Shown piece after piece: positions 37,671-46,264 of a DNA stretch of 64,000 nt (position 1 is the first letter of the stretch; every line of letters starts with the position of its first letter). Position numbers and translations under genes: made by a program. Below the pieces are notes generated by a model. The model had not been told where the DNA came from. It saw only the letters and a list, made by a program, of their open reading frames with translations, and did not search any database. The DNA comes from Pseudomonas entomophila (GTDB taxonomy: Bacteria > Pseudomonadota > Gammaproteobacteria > Pseudomonadales > Pseudomonadaceae). Location: NCBI RefSeq assembly GCF_013523125.1, contig NZ_JAAMQJ010000001.1:1-64000 (forward strand), in the 5' to 3' direction.

Positions 37671-38999
37671 ATGACTTCCACCCCCTCCCTGCCGGACGAG
37701 CTCGAACGCAGCACCATGCGGCGCGTCGCCTGGCGCCTGCTGCCGTTCCTGATCCTCTGCTACCTGATCGCGATCATCGACCGCGGCAACATCGGCATGG
37801 CGTCGTTGCAGATGAACGAAGACCTGCAGCTCACGGCCAAGGTGTTCGGTTTTGCCAGCAGCCTGTTTTTCTTCGCCTACTTCCTGGTCGAGGTGCCCAG
37901 CAACCTGGCCATGCAGCGCTACGGTGCGCGGATCTGGATCGCCCGGATCATGATCACCTGGGGCCTGATTTCCGCCGGCACCGCCTTCGTGCAGGGCGCC
38001 CACTCGCTGTACGTGATGCGCTTTCTGCTCGGCGCCGCCGAAGCCGGGTTCTTTCCCGGCGTGCTGCTGTACCTCACCTACTGGCTGCCGTCGGCCTACC
38101 GGGCGCGCATGGTGGCGCTGTTCATGGTGGCGATCCCGGCGGCCAACTTCATCGGCTCGCCCCTGTCAGGGCTGCTGTTGAGCCTGGATGGCTGGATGGG
38201 CATGCGCGGCTGGCACTGGCTGTTCATCCTCGAAGGCATTCCGGCGGTCCTGCTGGGCATCGCCTGTCTGTTCGTGCTGACCGACCGCCCCGAGCAGGCC
38301 ACCTGGCTGAGCGACGAGCAACGCGGCTGGCTCACCCAGCGTCTGGCACAGGAATCGGCGAAGAAGACCGCCATCGGCCACATCTCGTTGTGGAAGCTGC
38401 TGCGCCACAAGGACATCTGGATCCTGGCGCTGATCTACTCCGGCGCTTCCGCTGCGGGCAGCACCATGAGCGTGTGGGCACCGCAACTGCTCAAGACCTT
38501 CGGCCTGAGCGCCCTGGAGATCGGCCTGGTCAACGCCATCCCCTACGGCATCGCCTCGATCCTGATGATCGCCTGGGGCCGCAGCTCCGACCGTACCGGC
38601 GAGCGTCGCTGGCACACGGCGATGACCATGCTGCTGATCGCCGCTGGCCTGCTGATGACGCTGTTCACCACGTCCCTGCCGGCCACGGTGGTGATGCTGA
38701 CCATGGTCCTGGTCGGGGCCTATTCGATGAAGGGCCCGTTCTGGGCGCTGGTGTCGGGTTGGCTGTCGTCCTCCACCGCGGCGGCCGGGTTGGCGGCCGT
38801 CGGGGCCATGGCCAACCTGATCGGGGGCGGTGTGATGGTCAACGTCTACGGCGCCATCCACGACGCCACCGGCAGCTATTCGCTGGCGCTGATGCCGCTG
38901 GCTGCGCTATGCACCCTGGCAGGCGTCGCGGTGCTGATCATCGGACGCAAGCGCCAGCGTGAACAGGCCGAGGCCGCTCACGTGGCTGGCGCCAAGTAG
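37671..38999 (+). CDS. MFS transporter, anion:cation symporter (ACS) type
   Basis: A 442-residue transporter with 12 predicted membrane segments. The start (LRRLLPFLILCYLIAIIDRGNIG-like sequence after ERSTMRRVAW) and QRYGARIWIARIMITWGLIS in the segment 2-3 loop are typical of the ACS branch, which imports glucarate, tartrate, phthalate and other organic acids. GGAG at 37661-37664 supports ATG 37671. It probably brings in the substrate for the adjacent dehydrogenase and aldolase. Confidence 0.87.
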   Translation: MTSTPSLPDELERSTMRRVAWRLLPFLILCYLIAIIDRGNIGMASLQMNEDLQLTAKVFGFASSLFFFAYFLVEVPSNLAMQRYGARIWIARIMITWGLISAGTAFVQGAHSLYVMRFLLGAAEAGFFPGVLLYLTYWLPSAYRARMVALFMVAIPAANFIGSPLSGLLLSLDGWMGMRGWHWLFILEGIPAVLLGIACLFVLTDRPEQATWLSDEQRGWLTQRLAQESAKKTAIGHISLWKLLRHKDIWILALIYSGASAAGSTMSVWAPQLLKTFGLSALEIGLVNAIPYGIASILMIAWGRSSDRTGERRWHTAMTMLLIAAGLLMTLFTTSLPATVVMLTMVLVGAYSMKGPFWALVSGWLSSSTAAAGLAAVGAMANLIGGGVMVNVYGAIHDATGSYSLALMPLAALCTLAGVAVLIIGRKRQREQAEAAHVAGAK

Positions 39000-39019
39000 C
39001 GTCTGCTGCCCTGACTGCC

Positions 39020-39048
39020 ATCGACGGTACTGGCACCTCGCCGTCGAT
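39020..39048. terminator. Hairpin between convergent genes
   Basis: ATCGACGG (39020-39027) pairs with CCGTCGAT (39041-39048). It sits between the ends of the MFS gene and the convergent small gene. No T-tract is seen. Confidence 0.4.
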
Positions 39049-39064
39049 AGCAGAAACGGGCTGC

Positions 39065-39334
39065 TCACTCGACGCTGGGCAAGCGCAGCTTGCGAATGCT
39101 CAGGCAATCGCGCTGCTGTTGTTCGAGCGAGGCACGGGTCTGTTGCAGGGCCGTGTCGGCGGCATCCTTGAGCAGTTGCCAATCCTGCTCGCCGATCAGG
39201 CCGCTGGCTTTCATTTCATCGGCGCGATCGATGAGGGTGGCGTGGTAATCGTCCGGCCAGTCCAGGCGGTAGCTGTCGTCCTCCAGCAGCAGGCGCCAGG
39301 CGGTGATGGCGTTTCGCAGAGTGATGTCGTTCAT
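39065..39334 (-). CDS. Small protein of unknown function
   Basis: An 89-residue charged protein beginning MNDITLRNAITAWRLLLEDD, with GGAG 7 bases before ATG 39334. It looks fully helical and soluble (DYHATLIDRADEMKASGLIG, then LKDAADTALQQTRASLEQQQ), with a weak coiled-coil character in the C-terminal third. No family was recognised. It is convergent with the MFS gene and preceded by a REP-type element. Confidence 0.6.
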   Translation of the reverse strand: MNDITLRNAITAWRLLLEDDSYRLDWPDDYHATLIDRADEMKASGLIGEQDWQLLKDAADTALQQTRASLEQQQRDCLSIRKLRLPSVE

Positions 39335-39641
39335 GGCTGTCTCCAGGATGGCTGGGTGCAAGCAACAGACTGCCATAGGTCTGGAGTGGTTGAATGGATT
39401 GCGTGGGGTGGCGACCAGTGGTGATCAGGCTATCGCATCAGCGAGTTCGATGGAGGCTGTGCGTTGGCAAAAGCCGCTATGTCGTGCTGTCAGTACGCGT
39501 TGGCCTGGTATAGGGAGGGGCTGATTTCATGGGCCCGCCGGGCCCAATCGCGGCACAGGGGCCGCTCACCCGTAGCTACGCCGCGGTGATGGATCGGTCG
39601 CCTCCTGAACACGCTTGCAACGCACTCTGCGCGTTCTCTGC
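39335..39641. other. Non-coding gap with a REP composite
   Basis: No gene is seen. It holds the REP/palindrome element at 39523-39567; the LysR gene ends at 39642. Confidence 0.6.
39523..39567 (-). repeat. REP-like unit joined to a GGGCCC palindrome (copy 2)
   Basis: On the minus strand it reads GAGCGGCCCCTGTGCCGCGA, then a GGGCCC...GGGCCC palindrome and ATGAAATC, matching 228-272 almost base for base. Confidence 0.8.
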
Positions 39642-40535
39642 TCACCAACGATGATGCGTCATCAGGAAATCCACAAACACCCGCACCCGCGCCGGCATCG
39701 CCGCGCCGCCGACGAAAACGGCATGGATGGGTTCCTGATCGCCTGGGTTCCAGGCTTCCAGCAGTGGCACGAGCACGCCACTGCGCAGGTCGTCGGCCAC
39801 ACTGAAGGCGCCTATACGGGCGATGCCGGCGCCTTCCCGGGCGAGCTGGGCCAACGCTTCGCCGCTGTTGCACTGGATGTTACCGGAGACCTTCAGGGAA
39901 AACGCCTGGCCGTCGCGCACGAAGGGCCAGTCCGGCTCGGCGCGGCGGAAGTTGAAGCGCAGGCAGTTGTGCTGCAGCAGGTCTTCAGGCGTGCGCGGGG
40001 TGCCATGGCGGGCCAGGTAGCCGGGCGAAGCCACCACCACCTGGCCGGTGACGCCCAGGTAGCGCGCGGTGAGCGGGCTGTCGGCCAACTGGCCGAAACG
40101 GATCGCCACATCGGCCTGCCCGGCCAGGATGTCGACCACCTCGTCGCCCAGGGCCAGGTCCACCACGATGTTCGGGTAGCGGGCGCTGAACGCCGCCACC
40201 AGCGGCACGATGGTCTTGCGGCCATGGCCGAGCGCGGCGCTGACCCTCAGTCGCCCTTGCGGCACGCCCTGGTCGGCGATGGCCTCCTCCACTTCGGCCA
40301 GGTCCGCCAGGATGCGCCGCGCGGCGCGCAGGTAGGCCTCGCCCTCGGCAGTCAGGGCGATGGCGCGGGTCGTGCGCAGCAGCAGGCGGGTGCCCAGACG
40401 CTGTTCGGTGCGCGCGAGGGAGCGACTGATGGCCGAGGGCGTCACGTGCAGCGCCCGTGCGGCCGCCGACAGGCTGCCTTCCTGTACCACACGGTCGAAC
40501 ACGACCATTTCTCCTGACCGTCCACCCAGGTCCAT
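39642..40535 (-). CDS. LysR-family transcriptional regulator
   Basis: A 297-residue regulator with the N-terminal helix-turn-helix (VVFDRVVQEGSLSAAARALH, then VTPSAISRSLARTEQRLGTR) and a type 2 periplasmic-binding-like effector domain. The start ATG 40535 gives MDLGGRSGEM. It is divergent from an MFS gene at 40632 with a 96-base gap, the usual layout of a LysR regulator and its exporter target. Confidence 0.9.
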   Translation of the reverse strand: MDLGGRSGEMVVFDRVVQEGSLSAAARALHVTPSAISRSLARTEQRLGTRLLLRTTRAIALTAEGEAYLRAARRILADLAEVEEAIADQGVPQGRLRVSAALGHGRKTIVPLVAAFSARYPNIVVDLALGDEVVDILAGQADVAIRFGQLADSPLTARYLGVTGQVVVASPGYLARHGTPRTPEDLLQHNCLRFNFRRAEPDWPFVRDGQAFSLKVSGNIQCNSGEALAQLAREGAGIARIGAFSVADDLRSGVLVPLLEAWNPGDQEPIHAVFVGGAAMPARVRVFVDFLMTHHRW

Positions 40536-40631
40536 TCGTGCCTCCCACGCACAGGTGCATACCAAAATGACCGACTACCGGCATCGTGGGCGTTAGCTTA
40601 GCATTCGCCGCATAGATAAGGAGCTGTCCAC

Positions 40632-41825
40632 ATGCGTATCAACCCCCCTCTTCTGGCCTTGGCCACCGGTGCCTTCGGCATCGGCGTCACCGAGTTCGCG
40701 CCTATGGGCATGTTGCCCGGCATCGCCGCGGACCTGGGTGTCTCTATCCCGGCGGCCGGCCTGCTGATCAGTGCCTACGCGCTCGGCGTGCTGATCGGTG
40801 CGCCACTCATGACCCTGACCACGGGCCGCATTCCCCGCCGCTACCTGCTGATCGGCCTGATGGCCATCTTCACCCTGGGCAACGTGATGTCGGCCCTGGC
40901 GACCGACTACACCAGCCTGCTGATCGCCCGCGTGGTGACCTCGCTCAACCACGGCGCCTTTTTCGGCGTCGGGGCGTTGGTAGCCGCGAGCGTGGTGGCA
41001 CCCGACAAACGGGCCGGGGCGGTGGCGGCCATGTTCATGGGGCTGACGCTGGCGACCATCGGCGGCGTGCCGCTGGCCACCTGGTTCGGTGAGCTGCTTG
41101 GTTGGCGCCAGGCGTTCTGGGGCATTTCCGGGCTGGGCGTGCTGACCATGGCCGCGCTCTGGTTCGCCCTGCCCAACGTGGCCCTGCCGCCCAGCGACGG
41201 CGTGCTGGCCGAGCTGCGCGTGCTGGGTCGTGGCCCGGTGCTGGCGGCGCTGGCACTGACCGTGGTCGGCTCGGGCGCCATGTTCACCGTATTTACCTAC
41301 ATCGCACCGATCCTGACCCGTGAGACCCAGGCCTCGACCCTGTTCGTCACGGCCATGCTGGTGCTGTTCGGGATCGGCCTGACCCTGGGCAACCTCTGGG
41401 GTGGCAAGGCGGCGGACCGCTCCATCGACCGGACATTGATCGCCTCGTTGAGCGTGCTGATCGTGGTGCTGCTGGCCTTCACCGTGCTGATGCGCTGGCC
41501 GCTGCCGGCCGCCGTGGCCATCCTGGTCTGGGGTGTCGCCAGCTTCGCCTTGGTGCCTCCGCTGCAGATGCGGGTGATGGAAGCGGCCAAGGACGCCCCC
41601 AACCTGGCCTCGGCCGTCAACATCGGCGCCTTCAACCTGGGCAATGCGGTGGGCGCTGCCCTGGGCGGTGCGGTGATCAAGGCCGGCTGGGGCTACCCGG
41701 CCATCTCGCTGGCCGGCGCGGGCGTGGCCGCCCTGGGCCTGGCGATGGTGCTGGCCTTCGCCTGGCACGGCAAGACCCGCCCGCGGCTGGCGACCGACGT
41801 TCAGCCGGACGTCACGCCGGGCTGA
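40632..41825 (+). CDS. MFS transporter, AraJ/YdhP-like
   Basis: A 397-residue protein with 12 predicted membrane segments. It opens ALATGAFGIGVTEFAPMGML and continues with GLLISAYALGVLIGAP, the pattern of the arabinose-efflux/AraJ-NepI group of proton antiporters. AAGGAG at 40618-40623 is a strong ribosome site. The divergent LysR gene probably controls it. The substrate is unknown. Confidence 0.88.
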   Translation: MRINPPLLALATGAFGIGVTEFAPMGMLPGIAADLGVSIPAAGLLISAYALGVLIGAPLMTLTTGRIPRRYLLIGLMAIFTLGNVMSALATDYTSLLIARVVTSLNHGAFFGVGALVAASVVAPDKRAGAVAAMFMGLTLATIGGVPLATWFGELLGWRQAFWGISGLGVLTMAALWFALPNVALPPSDGVLAELRVLGRGPVLAALALTVVGSGAMFTVFTYIAPILTRETQASTLFVTAMLVLFGIGLTLGNLWGGKAADRSIDRTLIASLSVLIVVLLAFTVLMRWPLPAAVAILVWGVASFALVPPLQMRVMEAAKDAPNLASAVNIGAFNLGNAVGAALGGAVIKAGWGYPAISLAGAGVAALGLAMVLAFAWHGKTRPRLATDVQPDVTPG

Positions 41826-41877
41826 CAGACCTTCGGGGCGTGGCGGGCAGGCGTGGGACTCTGCCCGAGCGGCATGT

Positions 41878-42213
41878 TCAGCCTGCTGCGCGGCCGATCC
41901 ATTGCCGCCAGGCGGCGGCATTCATCCGGCCCAGGATGCGTGCACGGCCGGTGTCGGTGATCGAGACGAACAGCGCGCTGGCAACGACGCCGTAGCCTTC
42001 TCCGGCGAGCGCCAGCGAGTGCTTCAATGGATCACTGAGCGCGCCGTGCGGGTCTCCCGCCGCTGACGCGGGCGTTGCGAACACACCGTCATCGGCCGTG
42101 CACCAGGCCGGCGACGTGACCAGAAAATGCGCACGGCGCAGCGGCCTGCCGTGGACCGGACCGCCGTCGACGCGTCGAATGCTCAGCGTCGCCGATTCTG
42201 TTCTGCAAGACAT
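41878..42213 (-). pseudogene. Decayed relative of the histidine phosphatase at 27230-27919
   Basis: The last about 45 codons read SALFVSITDTGRARILGRMN then AAAWRQWIG, clearly akin to SALFVAVPDAGRARLLGQVK then ARAWEHLL at the end of the histidine phosphatase at 27230-27919. The upstream frame has no RHG/RHAE motif and no catalytic sequence. ATG 42213 is an arbitrary start. Best read as a C-terminal fragment of a lost paralogue. Confidence 0.55.
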
Positions 42214-42326
42214 GAAGACGCTCCTCGATGGCGAACCTGCACGCCAGCACCCCCCTCCTCCCTGACCCTCGACGCCGTCGATCACGCGCTGGCGGTGAAC
42301 ACACGACCTCTCATCCCTTCGCGCCT

Positions 42327-42737
42327 TCATGGCGTGCGTGACGACGGCCTCAAGGCCTGGCCCCACGCCTGGTCCTTGCCATGCCGCCAGGCCCGATCGG
42401 CTTCGCTGTCACGCGCCAGGCGTCGTTCGGTTTCGCTGTCGGCGCGCGCCTGGCACTGGCGAAACCCGTCGTCCCAGCCCAGGGCATAGGTCGGTTGCTG
42501 CAGGTAGGCCGGCACGTTCTTGCGAAAATCGTCCAGTTCGCCCGCCGCATGGCGGCCACTGGCGCAGCCATCGGTGAACCCGTCGACGAACGGCGGTGGA
42601 TAGCCTTCGGCAAGCAGCCGTTCGGACATGCTCTGGCACCCGCCGATCAAGACCAGCGTCAGCAGGACGGCCATACCCCGACTGGGGAGGTACGGCCCTG
42701 GCGCCCCGACGTCACGTCGGGCGGTGCAATGCTTCAT
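42327..42737 (-). CDS. Small lipoprotein of unknown function
   Basis: About 136 residues. A hydrophobic stretch MAVLLTLVLIGGC provides a lipobox (LIGG-C), preceded by a basic n-region if ATG 42737 is used; ATG 42674 would give an unusually short signal. The mature part has a paired motif, GFTDGCASG then ALGWDDGFRQCQ, both with an Asp-Gly/Cys arrangement. Such DGC/DGF pairs recur in small Pseudomonas lipoproteins of unknown role. It ends just before the decayed phosphatase. Confidence 0.65.
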   Translation of the reverse strand: MKHCTARRDVGAPGPYLPSRGMAVLLTLVLIGGCQSMSERLLAEGYPPPFVDGFTDGCASGRHAAGELDDFRKNVPAYLQQPTYALGWDDGFRQCQARADSETERRLARDSEADRAWRHGKDQAWGQALRPSSRTP

Positions 42738-42887
42738 CACGTTTCTGGTCAAGGCTCACCTGCTCGCTCGGATCCCTGGGTTGGGTGACGCGAAGGTTAG
42801 GCGCCAGCCTCGTGAGAAGACGTCAACGCCATGTCAAAAAAACCGTGACGTGGATCAAGGAAATCAATGGTGACGATAGGCAACCCC

Positions 42888-42914
42888 TAAAGATCGCCAG
42901 GGGCAGGCCGAGTG
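42888..42914 (+). promoter_or_regulatory. FliA (sigma 28) promoter of the second chemoreceptor
   Basis: TAAAGATC and GCCGAGTG are separated by exactly 11 bases (42896-42906), close to TAAAGTTT-N11-GCCGATAA. It ends 26 bases before the chemoreceptor ATG. Confidence 0.78.
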
Positions 42915-42940
42915 TATGTAAAACGCCCAGGGTTCACGCC

Positions 42941-44575
42941 ATGTCCTTACGCAAGCTCAACCTCGCCCCCCGCTCCATCCTCTGCTTCGGCTTCTTCTGC
43001 GTGATGATCATCGCGCTGGGGTTGATCGCCCTCAAGCAGGCCTCGAGCCTGAACGATTCCGAAAAGTTCGTGGAAACCAACGTGCTGCCCAGCATCGCCT
43101 TGCTGGGCACGATCGACCGGGAGTTCGTCAGCATCCGCGGCGACAACGCCCGGTTGCGCAACCCTGTCGAACCTGAAAGCCGCAAGGCCCAGGCACTGGC
43201 GGACGTGCGCAAGGCCCGCGCCAACGTGGTCGAGCTGCTGGCACAACTGGAGCGTTTCATCGTCACGCCGGCCGGCAAGCAGCAGTTCGGCGAGATGTCG
43301 CAGCACTTCACCACCTACGAACACTCTCAGGATCAGTATCTTGCCTTGATCGCCGCTGGCAGCCTGGACGAAGCCGTCACCCTGGCCAGCGGCCCGATGA
43401 AGCAGGCCGCCGACACCGTGGCCGACGACATCAAGGACCTGATCCAGCTGAACAACGACAAGGCCAGGAAGGCCGGTGAAGACGCCACCCGTACCTACGA
43501 GCAGGCCACCTTCATCGTCATCGCGTTCATCCTGGTCGGCACGCTGGCAGCCATCGTGCTCGCCCTGCTCTACACCCGCAGCCTCACCGCGCCGATCAGC
43601 CAGTCGCTGGCCATCGCCGAGCGCATCGCGGCCAACGACCTGAGCGAAGTCATCGAGGCCCAGGGGCATGACGAAGTGGCCCGGCTCATCCAGGCACTGA
43701 AGGCCATGCAACAAGGCCTGCGCACGACCTTGGCGTCGATCTCCGACTCCTCCAACCAGCTGGCCTCCACGTCCGAGCAGATGCACGCGGTGACCGAGGA
43801 CGCCAGCAAGGGCATGGTCCGTCAGAACCACGAAGTGGAAATGGCCGCGACCGCCGTCACCGAGATGAGCGCCGCCGTCGAAGAGGTCGCGCGCAACGCC
43901 TCGGCCGCCTCGGACGCTGCCAACCGCTCCAACGAGGCCGCAGTGTCTGGTCGCGAACGCGTCGACGAGACCGTGCAGGCCATCAACCTGATGGTCGCGC
44001 GCGTCCAGGACGCCTCCCACGAAGTCCAGGGCCTGGCCAGCATGGCCACCGACATCAGCCGGGTGCTGGACGTCATCCGGGCGATCGCCGAACAGACCAA
44101 CCTGCTCGCGCTCAATGCCGCGATCGAGGCCGCCCGTGCCGGCGAGGCCGGACGAGGCTTTGCGGTAGTGGCCGACGAGGTCCGCGCCCTGGCCCACCGG
44201 ACCCAGCAGTCGACCAGCGAGATCGAGCAGATGATCAGCTCGATCCAGAAAGGCACCGAAGCCGCCGTCTTGGCGATGGACCATACCAACACCCAGGCGC
44301 AGAAGACCCGCGACACCGCCCAAGGCGCTGGCAGTGCGCTGGTGGAGATCACCGAGTCGATCGGCGACATCACCGAACGCAACGTCCTGATCGCCACGGC
44401 CTCGGAAGAGCAGGCGCAAGTGGCCCGCGAGGTGGACCGGGGCCTGATCAGCATCCGTGACCTGTCCAGCCAGGCATCGGAAGGTGCCGGCCAGACGGCG
44501 ATCGCCACCTCCGAGCTGTCGCGCCTGGCGGTGGAGCTGAACCGACTGGTCAAGCAGTTCCGGATTCAGGCCTGA
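42941..44575 (+). CDS. Methyl-accepting chemotaxis protein with four-helix-bundle sensor
   Basis: A 544-residue chemoreceptor. It has a first membrane helix (about 13-33), a periplasmic helical domain of about 155 residues of the 4HB_MCP type (FVSIRGDNARLRN, LASGPMKQAADTVADDIKDL), a second membrane helix (about 190-210), HAMP, and a signalling domain with [20 protein letters not shown] at the hairpin tip. There is no C-terminal pentapeptide. ATG 42941 starts the first helix properly; a FliA promoter lies directly upstream. It is convergent with the siderophore gene pmsB. Confidence 0.92.
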   Translation: MSLRKLNLAPRSILCFGFFCVMIIALGLIALKQASSLNDSEKFVETNVLPSIALLGTIDREFVSIRGDNARLRNPVEPESRKAQALADVRKARANVVELLAQLERFIVTPAGKQQFGEMSQHFTTYEHSQDQYLALIAAGSLDEAVTLASGPMKQAADTVADDIKDLIQLNNDKARKAGEDATRTYEQATFIVIAFILVGTLAAIVLALLYTRSLTAPISQSLAIAERIAANDLSEVIEAQGHDEVARLIQALKAMQQGLRTTLASISDSSNQLASTSEQMHAVTEDASKGMVRQNHEVEMAATAVTEMSAAVEEVARNASAASDAANRSNEAAVSGRERVDETVQAINLMVARVQDASHEVQGLASMATDISRVLDVIRAIAEQTNLLALNAAIEAARAGEAGRGFAVVADEVRALAHRTQQSTSEIEQMISSIQKGTEAAVLAMDHTNTQAQKTRDTAQGAGSALVEITESIGDITERNVLIATASEEQAQVAREVDRGLISIRDLSSQASEGAGQTAIATSELSRLAVELNRLVKQFRIQA

Positions 44576-44617
44576 TCTGAGGGGGCTGTGGCCGCCATGC
44601 CCGCAGGCAACCGGCGG

Positions 44618-44950
44618 TCATGGCGCCGGATCCGTCTCCGGCATGCCATGGATCGAACGCCAGTGGGCGATCTGGCGGTCGATGTTCCAGTGGATGATGG
44701 TGGTGTACAGCGTGCGCACGAAGGCAGGCTCCAGCTCGGTGCCGGCAGCCCACGCCAGACGGTCTTCGAGCATCGCCGCCACCCGCTCGGGCGCCGGAAT
44801 CGCCTGTTCGTTCGGCTTGAACTGGGTCGCGGCCTTCACGTACTGCAGGCGCTGGCACAGCGCTTCGAAGATCTGCCGGTCGTGAAAGTCGATGCCGGCC
44901 CGGATATCGGACAGGCTAGTGCAGGCGTCAGGCGCCTTGAGGTCGGACAT
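44618..44950 (-). CDS. pmsB: Isochorismate pyruvate lyase (salicylate synthesis)
   Basis: A 110-residue all-helical protein of the AroQ chorismate-mutase fold. It follows PchB closely (IRAGIDFHDRQIFEALCQRL, YVKAATQFK, AIPAPERVAAML, IIHWNIDRQIAHWR), including the AIPAPERVAAML loop that separates lyases from true mutases. It cleaves isochorismate to salicylate and pyruvate. It is the last gene of the minus-strand series pmsC-pmsE-pmsA-pmsB and lies 27 bases after pmsA. Its presence points to salicylate rather than 2,3-dihydroxybenzoate as aryl cap, as there is no entA/entB here. Confidence 0.9.
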   Translation of the reverse strand: MSDLKAPDACTSLSDIRAGIDFHDRQIFEALCQRLQYVKAATQFKPNEQAIPAPERVAAMLEDRLAWAAGTELEPAFVRTLYTTIIHWNIDRQIAHWRSIHGMPETDPAP

Positions 44951-44977
44951 GGTGGGTTCCTCGAACAGTGAAAGAGA

Positions 44978-46195
44978 TCAGATGACGTCGAACTGGGCCG
45001 TGGCCGCTCGACCCGCCGCCAGGCGTCGGCCAGCCGAGGCGACACGCTCGGCATAGGGCGGCCGGGTCTGGGCGCGATGCTCGGCGATCAAGGCGTCGAT
45101 CAGCGCGTCCAGCCGACTGCGGTCCTCATGGTGCGGCGTGGTGATCAGGTGCGCGACCTCGCCCGAGGTGGCCAGGCTGTAGTCGCGGGCAATGGCGGCC
45201 GAGGGCCGTGGGAAGACCACGGTGATCGAGTTGTCGTGACGCCAGGCGGCGATGCCCCCGGCCTGCAGGCGCTCCACCGCGTACTGGGCCGCCTCCAGGC
45301 TGCGCCGGATGCGCCGGCGCCATTGCGTCGGCGAATGGCTGCGCAGCGCGGCCCACAGGATCATCGGCGTGTGCCCGTTGCGCGAACCGCTGATGGTCTT
45401 GTCCTGCGCGGCGATGTAGTCGACCTCCACCGAAATCCGCTCGACGTTCTCGCGCTTGGCCACCACGATGCCGCAGGGGATCGGCGAGCCGATCATCTTG
45501 TGCCCCGACACGCAGATCGAGTCGATGCCGTCGGCGAAGGTGAACGGCTGCGGCCGGTCGACGAAGGGCAGGATCATGCCGCTGAGCGCCGCGTCGGCGT
45601 GCAGGTAGTAGTCCTCGCGGGCGATGCCGGCCTGCGCCATCAGTTGCTGGATCCGGACGATGTCGTCCACGGCACCGCGCACGGTGGTGCCGATGTTGGC
45701 GAAGATGATCGGATGACGCTCGCCATCGGCCACCACCTTGTCGAACAGGTCCTGGTAGTCGATCTCGCCATTGGGCAAGGACTCGACCGCGCGGCATGGG
45801 ATGCGCAGCAGCTTGACGATCTTGGCCACCGAATAGTGGGTGTCCCTGGAGTAGTACAGCGTGCCGTCCGGGAACAGCTCGCGGGCCAGGTAGCAGCCGA
45901 ACATGTTGCCCTCGGTGCCGCCGTTGGTCACGTAGCCCCAGCTGTCGGCGAGCGGTATACGGAACAGTTCGGCGAACTGCGCCATCACCTCGCGCTCGAA
46001 ATCGAAGGAATTGAGCACGTAGTTGCTCGATTCGCCCCAGTCGCCGCAGTTGTTGATGGAGAACCGGAAGAAGCGGTGCAGCGGCGCATAGTCGAAGTCG
46101 GCGTTTTCCGGATAGCCGATGTTGAAGTACTGGTTTTCCAGGCAATGCTGCCAGAACGCATCCAGTCGGCGTTGGTCCTCGTGGGTCAGGATCAT
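44978..46195 (-). CDS. pmsA: Histidine decarboxylase (PLP-dependent)
   Basis: A 405-residue group II decarboxylase that forms histamine. The PLP lysine is Lys233 in [15 protein letters not shown], with the ring-stacking region [13 protein letters not shown] and LHADAALSG upstream. The whole protein resembles bacterial HDCs of siderophore loci (acinetobactin, anguibactin, pseudomonine). ATG 46195 has GGGAG 6 bases upstream. In this locus histamine is N-hydroxylated and used by PmsG as the final nucleophile. Confidence 0.93.
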   Translation of the reverse strand: MILTHEDQRRLDAFWQHCLENQYFNIGYPENADFDYAPLHRFFRFSINNCGDWGESSNYVLNSFDFEREVMAQFAELFRIPLADSWGYVTNGGTEGNMFGCYLARELFPDGTLYYSRDTHYSVAKIVKLLRIPCRAVESLPNGEIDYQDLFDKVVADGERHPIIFANIGTTVRGAVDDIVRIQQLMAQAGIAREDYYLHADAALSGMILPFVDRPQPFTFADGIDSICVSGHKMIGSPIPCGIVVAKRENVERISVEVDYIAAQDKTISGSRNGHTPMILWAALRSHSPTQWRRRIRRSLEAAQYAVERLQAGGIAAWRHDNSITVVFPRPSAAIARDYSLATSGEVAHLITTPHHEDRSRLDALIDALIAEHRAQTRPPYAERVASAGRRLAAGRAATAQFDVI

Positions 46196-46264
46196 GTTCA
46201 ACTCCCTTGAATGAACCCGCCGGTCGTGCCTGACGAAGGCACGACCGGCATCAGGCCTGTGGCG

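Noticed and set aside
42841..42880. ANR/FNR box (atcaaggaaatcaa) before the second chemoreceptor
   Set aside because: The halves are direct rather than inverted and do not match TTGAT-N4-ATCAA; the FliA promoter just downstream is the better explanation.
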